64,000 nt of DNA. It comes from Holothuria scabra. Its lineage: Eukaryota > Echinodermata > Holothuroidea > Aspidochirotida > Holothuriidae. The translations under genes were made by a program, and so were the position numbers. Below are positions 59,035 through 64,000 of the stretch, one piece after another. The notes below the pieces were generated by a model. The model was given only the letters and a program-made list of their open reading frames with translations. It was not told the origin of the DNA and did no database searches. The DNA lies in contig CM074195.1 in NCBI GenBank assembly GCA_037179385.1, positions 26,372,087 to 26,436,086 of the forward strand. Direction: 5' to 3'. How positions within the stretch are numbered: the stretch's first letter is position 1; each line of letters opens with the position of its first letter.

Positions 59035-59590
59035 ATTCGGCAAGGTGGCAATTTTCTGAATTTTGCCATTTTGACGAAAAGTTCTTACCCGGCAAAGTGA
59101 CATTTCCCTGAATATTGCCGTTTTGACGAGATGATCTAACTAGGCAAGATGACAATTTTTCGATTTTTGCCATTTTGACGAGAAGTTGTAATTCGCTAAT
59201 ATGATATTTTTCTGAATTTTACGATTTTGACGAATGTTTAAACTCGTTAAAATGTCATTTTTCTGAATTTTGCCATTTTGACGAGATGTTCAAACTCGCC
59301 AAAAGGACATTCCTCTTAATTTTGGCGTTTAGACGAGATGATCTATTTCGGCAAAATGACAATTTCCCTGAATTTTGCTATTTTGACGAGATGTTGTAAC
59401 TCAACGAGATGACAACTTTCTGAATGTTGTCATTTTGTAGAGATTTTTAAGTCGGCAAAATGACAACTTTCGGAATTTTAACGTTTTGAAAAGTTGATCA
59501 AAACGCCAAATTACGGATTTTTGTCATTTTGAAGACATAATTTTAGTCCTCAAAATGTCAATTTTACGAAAATTGTCACTTTGCCGAGAC
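59035..59590 (-). repeat. Right-arm array of ~52-bp units (inverted)
   Basis: 'ttgccattttgacgagatgt' + 'tctaactcggcaaaatgaca' + 'attttctgaatt' repeats about ten times, the reverse complement of the left-arm unit. TTTTGACGA-type cores fall at roughly 59070, 59121, 59173, 59227, 59276, 59330, 59382 and further on. Confidence 0.9.
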
Positions 59591-59982
59591 AGTTCTTTTT
59601 TCTTTTGAGTGGCCCTTCTAAGCTTCCGTACTAATGGGCTGGCATGGTGAAGAGTGATGGAAACCATCATTTCAACTTTTTTTGTTATTATGATACATCC
59701 AGGTAAAAATCCAGGGAGGCTCACAAAGACATTTTTAAACATGTACTAAATTAAAAGGAGGTGTTTGAGGTTGAGTGGTAAAGTTTACTACTTTTCAAAT
59801 ACTTCAGGAAGTCATGTTGGGGTGCATCTCATATGTACATCATTAAAATTGAAGTTTTTACTCTAAAGGAATTCATTTTATTTTTCATGTTTAAGTCCCC
59901 CTTGAATTAGTTTTTTGGCTACCATGGTCCCTTATGTTCAGAATCTTCATGTACATTATTAGCTGACTCTGATTAGTTTTCA

Positions 59983-60232
59983 ACCACGTGTTTGGTGTAA
60001 CGGTAGAGCATCCGCCTCTCACGCAGAAGGCCCAGGTTCGCTTCCCAGGTCGAGTCATACCAAAGACTTTAAAAAAGGAACCTACTGCCGTTGTGCGTGA
60101 TGCTCCGCATAAGCAATGGAGTAGAGAAAACAAGCCAGTGAGTCACAACTGGATAAAAGCTGTGGCCGGCTCAACTTGAACCAATAGGTTGGAAACTGGC
60201 CCGTAAAACTCCATCTAACTACTAACTAACTT
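59983..60232 (+). mobile_element. Full-length tRNA-Glu-like SINE
   Basis: The head has an A-box-like 'tggtgtaacggtagagc' and an anticodon-arm-like TCCGC-CTCTCAC-GCAGA (anticodon position CTC, as in tRNA-Glu). The B box is GGTTCGCTTCC. It is followed by 'gtcataccaaagactttaaaaaaggaacctactgcc', the common body and an 'actaact' tail. This is the best reference copy for the SINE family in this window. Confidence 0.85.
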
Positions 60233-61216
60233 ACTGATTAGTTTGCACCATTTTGGGAAAGAGACTGTCAATCACTCCTTCTCAAGTATTAATTTCTTCA
60301 GACCGGTAATAAATTATAGCATCATTATTTTACTCTTATGAAGTATCAACTGACTTGCTTTCAGATGTCTGAATACTTGGTGTTTAACTCTCTGGGTGAG
60401 AGAAGGGGTCAATGCACTTCACCCTTTTCAGCTTTTGGTACAGTATCTACTGGTGTAGGCTGATGATTAATATATTTGCAAACAGAACAGGAAGTAGCGA
60501 TAAAATTTATACCTGTACACCCAGCAAGGTTCAAATCACCAGATACGATAGACAAATTCATCCACATTTTGAAAGAAGACCAAAAATCTAAGAACTTATT
60601 TGACTGCCCCAAATAATCTTTCCTTCTGGGGCTTAGCCTAAAGTATCAGAACTCTTTTGAGCATGAAATCACAAAATTAGTGGAAAACATTTCAAAGTTA
60701 TTTCCAAGCTAAAAGGGAAAATGGCGTCACCTAAAATTGAACTAGTATTCCCTTTTATCCTTCTTCACGAATGGCTTTGCATTGATAATATGACAATACT
60801 TTTGTTAGTTTATTGTTAAAATTCGTGAGAACTAACTGCCATGGATCCAATTCCTTTACATTTTCTTTGTAATCATTACTTTTCGGCAAAACAGTCCCAG
60901 GGACACTTGTAAGGCAAAATGCGAAGAACAAGGTCATTGTTTAACCATTAGAAAGACAAATCGCATGGCTTCGGGCTATGCAATTGAGTCATTAAAATGT
61001 ATTTTTATTTATTAATTATTGATTAATTTATTTTTAAAATATTAATGACATAAAATCAATAGATGCAGCAGTTCTAAAAATAAACTCCCAAAATTTGAAA
61101 ATGTGAAATCAGAGTGCAGTGAGGAAAATCAAACCAGCCCAAGACCTCATTGAAAAATTTCATGCCATTTCTCTCAAAGTTAACAATGTGCCTAATTAGG
61201 GCTGGCTTAGGCTTAT
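60233..61216. other. No firm gene; possible LINE endonuclease scrap at 60409-60612 (-)
   Basis: The minus-strand frame 60612-60409 contains LSIVSGDLNLAG, reminiscent of the (V/I)xGDFNLPG motif of LINE APE endonucleases. There is no further support around it. The rest is AT-rich. Confidence 0.25.
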
Positions 61217-61584
61217 ATCATGATGAAATGTTCGTTCTAACTTTTTGTTACATCTTCCTTCTCTGGCTTATTGCCTCTTATCGCTTCAGGGAGAAAACGA
61301 AGCTCACTTCATGCACACTTGATAAAGTCACATTTCAGATCTGATTAATTGATTGACAGTATTATAGGTACTAAAATACACAAAAAGTTATATAACATTT
61401 GTGGTTAACTAGTGATTAGTCAAGCATGTGTTAACTGGCTTTCATACAATGTGAACACAATGAAAGCTATAGTTCATTTGAGGGCACAGATCAAGTAACA
61501 GACTCAGATACCAGTTACACCCCACACTGCCTTTGATCTACTGGGATGTCTATGTTGCTTTCTCAAGAAGCAATGTCACAGCAT
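61217..61584 (+). repeat. ~370-bp dispersed repeat, copy 2
   Basis: It is co-linear with 43085-43464: 'catgatgaaatgttcg...tttttgttacatcttcc', 'acacaaaaagttatataacatttg', 'cagttacaccccacactgcc' and 'caagaagcaatgtcacagcatg'. It is diverged by substitutions and a small insertion. Confidence 0.7.
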
Positions 61585-61798
61585 GAATTTTAATCCAGTG
61601 CACTTTTTTACTCTAAATTTCCAATCTTCAACTCCTGCCAGCACAAACATGAAATGAGACAATTTGAACCATTGCATTGCAATACAGACAGGAACTGGGC
61701 TTTATTTAAATCCAAAATGAAGTATCCATTCATGTCCCTCACCCAGCTTCATACTGTCAAACTTTGATTCACTAAATTAATTACATAATGTTAAGGGA

Positions 61799-62015
61799 CC
61801 ACGTTTTTGGTCTAATGGTAGAGCATCCGCCTCTCACGTGGAAGACCCAGGTTCACTTCCCAGGTCGAGTCATACCAAAGACTCTAAAAAAAGGAACCTA
61901 CTGCTGTTGTGCATGATGCTCTGCATAAGCAATGGAGAAGGGAGCCACAACTGGAAAAAAGGTTCAACTTAAACCAATACGTTGGAAACGGCGCCAGAAA
62001 ACTCCATCTAACTAA
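61799..62015 (+). mobile_element. tRNA-Glu-like SINE
   Basis: The head 'ttggtctaatggtagagcatccgcctctcacgtggaag' keeps a pairable TCCGC-CTCTCAC-GTGGA anticodon arm, and the B box is GGTTCACTTCC. The body has a deletion around 'caagccagtga'. It is directly followed by a family A MITE. Confidence 0.8.
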
Positions 62016-62308
62016 ATCTCACCCGAAACAGTTACAATCCTCCTATATACCTACTTTTTCTTTAGTCCAGCTCCCACAAAAAATTCATCCTCATCCAGAT
62101 GCAACTAGCCTATTAATGCTTCAGGGTGAGCTTCCAAGACCCCAATGTCTAAAAACACTCTCAGTACAGTACATGCTGTGTAATATATGCTATAGTACTC
62201 TGCATTTTGAAAATTAACTGTCAATGAAAAGAATTGAGCCAGTTGAGAATTTTTGTAGACTGCTACAAAAATTGTTGTTTTGGATGAGTGGGTTTATTAG
62301 CCCTCTAA
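62016..62308 (-). mobile_element. Family A MITE (diverged)
   Basis: 'tctcacccgaaacagttacaatcctcc' to 'attgttgttttggatgagtgggtttattagccctctaa' follows the antisense order of family A, including 'catcctcatccagatgcaa' and 'ccaatgtctaaaaacactctcagtacagtac'. Confidence 0.7.
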
Positions 62309-63914
62309 TGTTACATTCATAAATTAAATTACATTACATGCAACTAACATAAGATTTTTACTTTATTATGGTGTTTAAAGTTAACCCCTAACCCATCAAA
62401 AAAATTACATGCCACAGAAATCCCCCCCTCCTCTTCCAAGATTCCAAGATAACAGGCTTTAGGAATTTAGAATTATACAAATTTTTGAGCAGGTTGTCAA
62501 AATTTAGGACTTTTACCTGGTTGCCCCTTGATTTGCCAAGATATGGCATTAATTCATGTAAGTTGTGACATCTCAGCCCTTCCTGCCTGACCTACTTAAT
62601 TAGAAATCAATGGTACTGTAAGGTATCTGCATGCCTGGTAATAGAACCTTTAAGTGAACAGATGTGGCACCATGCACTTGTTTACTAACTCTGTTAAATG
62701 GCTTCTGTAAAGGTATTTGACAGGTAATTAAAAATAGAATTTTGCAGGTCATCACCAGCTCACAATATTTCTCTAAACTTTTCACACCTGGTCCATCTAG
62801 TCCCTTCCTTGAATTCTGAGATATCACTTTAGCATGACAGTCCTGCTGATCAGGTTTTTCAATTTTATTCTTTTTAGATGCCAAGATCTTGTCACCAAGG
62901 ATGGTTTATTTGATCTCAGACCATTAAAGGTACCTTGCACTTGACTTCACAATTTTATTAGACTTCATTTAAAATTTCACACTTGTCAAAGTGCCAGATG
63001 CCTTGACCAACTTTGTAGGCTTTATCATTGACAACCTCTGATGGGTCTTTCACATGACATTTCAAACCATATTAATGCCTTTTAGAATCTATTTCTCGCT
63101 TTTCCCTCTCACGACTGTTCCACAATATATCACCTAGGCTGACAGAATTCTTCGCAGCTTTGGTATCTTCCAAATATGTCTGAAAAACAGAAACATTATC
63201 CTATAAAAATATCAGCTAGTAATATGTGACATTTAGCGACTAGAGTAGCCAAACTTGTCAATCATCGTGAAGCATGTGGCCTTGTGTGACCTCAATTCTG
63301 TCAGAGAGGGCCTGCTGTATGATGACCAGCTGAAAATAATCCAGGGTTTTGCAAAGACTTGAATGGGGTCAGTTGGCCACTCATGACTCAATCAGATCAG
63401 GGTGAAGTGTGCCATGGCTCGTAAATACAGCATTTCTTGAACTAGTTCTATAAGCGATGGGGCGAGGTAGAATTTTGGGATAGGTTACTCGCCTAGTCAC
63501 CCAGATATCATCTGGGCAGTAATTATAGACGAGATAATAGACGGACTGTTGAAGTGGCTAACACTTCATTTAAATATTTGTATGTGAAAAGCTCTCATTA
63601 GCTAGTGCAATGATCTAATCACCTGGTAGATTGCTATGTGCCTTGACTAGGTCACAGGAGGCTTTTTTCTTCTCAAGAGGGTAGTATGAGGGCAAGGCCA
63701 TTTCTAATGGAGAGATCCTTATCCTTCCAGTGAATAATGCCCACAAAACGTCGAAGAAACGCTGGTTACAGAGTCGAAAGTTTGAGCTTAGCCTGAAAAA
63801 GCTGTCAAAAGAAGGCTATGCTGGACAAGGGTTTAGTTATGTGATAGTTTTAGGAAATTTACTAGATTAAGCTTGTAATTTGGGCATACAGAAGTCAAAA
63901 TATTATAAAGTCCA
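62309..63914. other. No gene recognised
   Basis: Several short frames have no conserved domain. A basic ATG frame at about 63749 (MPTKRRRNAGYRVESL) stops after 20 codons. No repeats or RNA genes were recognised. Confidence 0.45.
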
Positions 63915-64000
63915 GTGACAATGATGAAATCTTCCTGCTTACTCTTTTTTATATCCTACTTTTCAACATTACCTCTTATCCATGCTTCAGGGAGTAAATT
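63915..64000 (+). repeat. ~370-bp dispersed repeat, copy 3, cut by window end
   Basis: 'gacaatgatgaaatcttcctgcttactcttttttatatcc' to 'tatccatgcttcagggagtaaa' matches the first ~85 bp of the copies at 43085 and 61217. Confidence 0.6.

Larger units (their letters stand above)
56446..59631. mobile_element. 3.19-kb foldback transposon with tandem-repeat arms
   Basis: The first ~65 bp (starting GTACGGAAGCGTAGAAGGGC) are matched by the reverse complement of the last ~65 bp (starting GTACGGAAGCTTAGAAGGGC), with few changes. TAAT flanks both tips (56442-56445 and 59632-59635). Each arm has an outer domain of about ten ~52-bp repeats and a repeat-free inner domain (57004-57260 versus about 58790-59030, paired through 'aaggtgcc' and 'aacttagtca'). 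The ~1.5-kb centre holds two nested MITEs and no recognisable transposase. The architecture resembles sea urchin TU and Drosophila FB/Galileo foldback elements; sequence kinship is unknown. Confidence 0.88.

Noticed and set aside
59983..60060. Functional tRNA gene
   Set aside because: The A and B boxes and anticodon arm are visible, but the acceptor stem does not close and the segment is the head of a SINE with a shared body found many times.
60409..60612. Possible LINE endonuclease motif SGDLNLAG
   Set aside because: A single short motif with no neighbouring conserved blocks is not enough to call an element.

Overview
This is an AT-rich animal nuclear genome window. It holds one recognisable host gene, the 3' part of a DJ-1/PARK7 gene on the + strand, buried in dense and repeatedly nested mobile DNA. 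Intron positions match those I recall for vertebrate PARK7. The repeats include tRNA-derived SINEs, non-LTR retrotransposon tails, hAT-like and TTAA-flanked MITEs, a Helitron/Helentron relic and a large foldback element. This fits a marine invertebrate, perhaps an echinoderm; that placement is inference from repeat style and is not proven.

Layout. 1-23.1 kb: four PARK7 exons (3122-3181, 5735-5804, 18336-18422, 22913-23073) join in frame to 125 residues plus a stop, the same length as residues 65-189 of human DJ-1. The 5' exons lie outside the window. The 12.5-kb intron holds SINEs, three minus-strand LINE remnants, two related hAT-like MITEs, a GGTTGTCC-rich MITE and a degenerate tandem repeat carrying AGGTCAAAGGTCA (DR1-like) motifs. 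23.1-43.5 kb: no host gene seen; a CR1/L2-like LINE fragment, many copies of two TTAA-flanked MITE families (called A and B here), SINEs, three large hairpin elements and a loopless 46-bp palindrome. 43.5-49.3 kb: a decayed Helitron/Helentron-like element with OTU-protease-like, zinc-ribbon-like and DUF6570-like segments, followed by degenerate tandem repeats. 49.3-56.4 kb: three very similar MITE copies and short tandem arrays. 56.4-59.6 kb: a 3.19-kb foldback transposon whose arms are arrays of ~52-bp repeats, flanked by TAAT on both sides and itself invaded by two smaller elements. 59.6-64 kb: SINEs, another family A copy and a ~370-bp dispersed repeat.

Only PARK7 looks like a functional host gene. 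The rest reads as a stratified record of transposition, and nested insertions with empty-site duplications give relative ages. Repeat boundaries are read by eye and may be off by several bases unless terminal repeats or target duplications are quoted.
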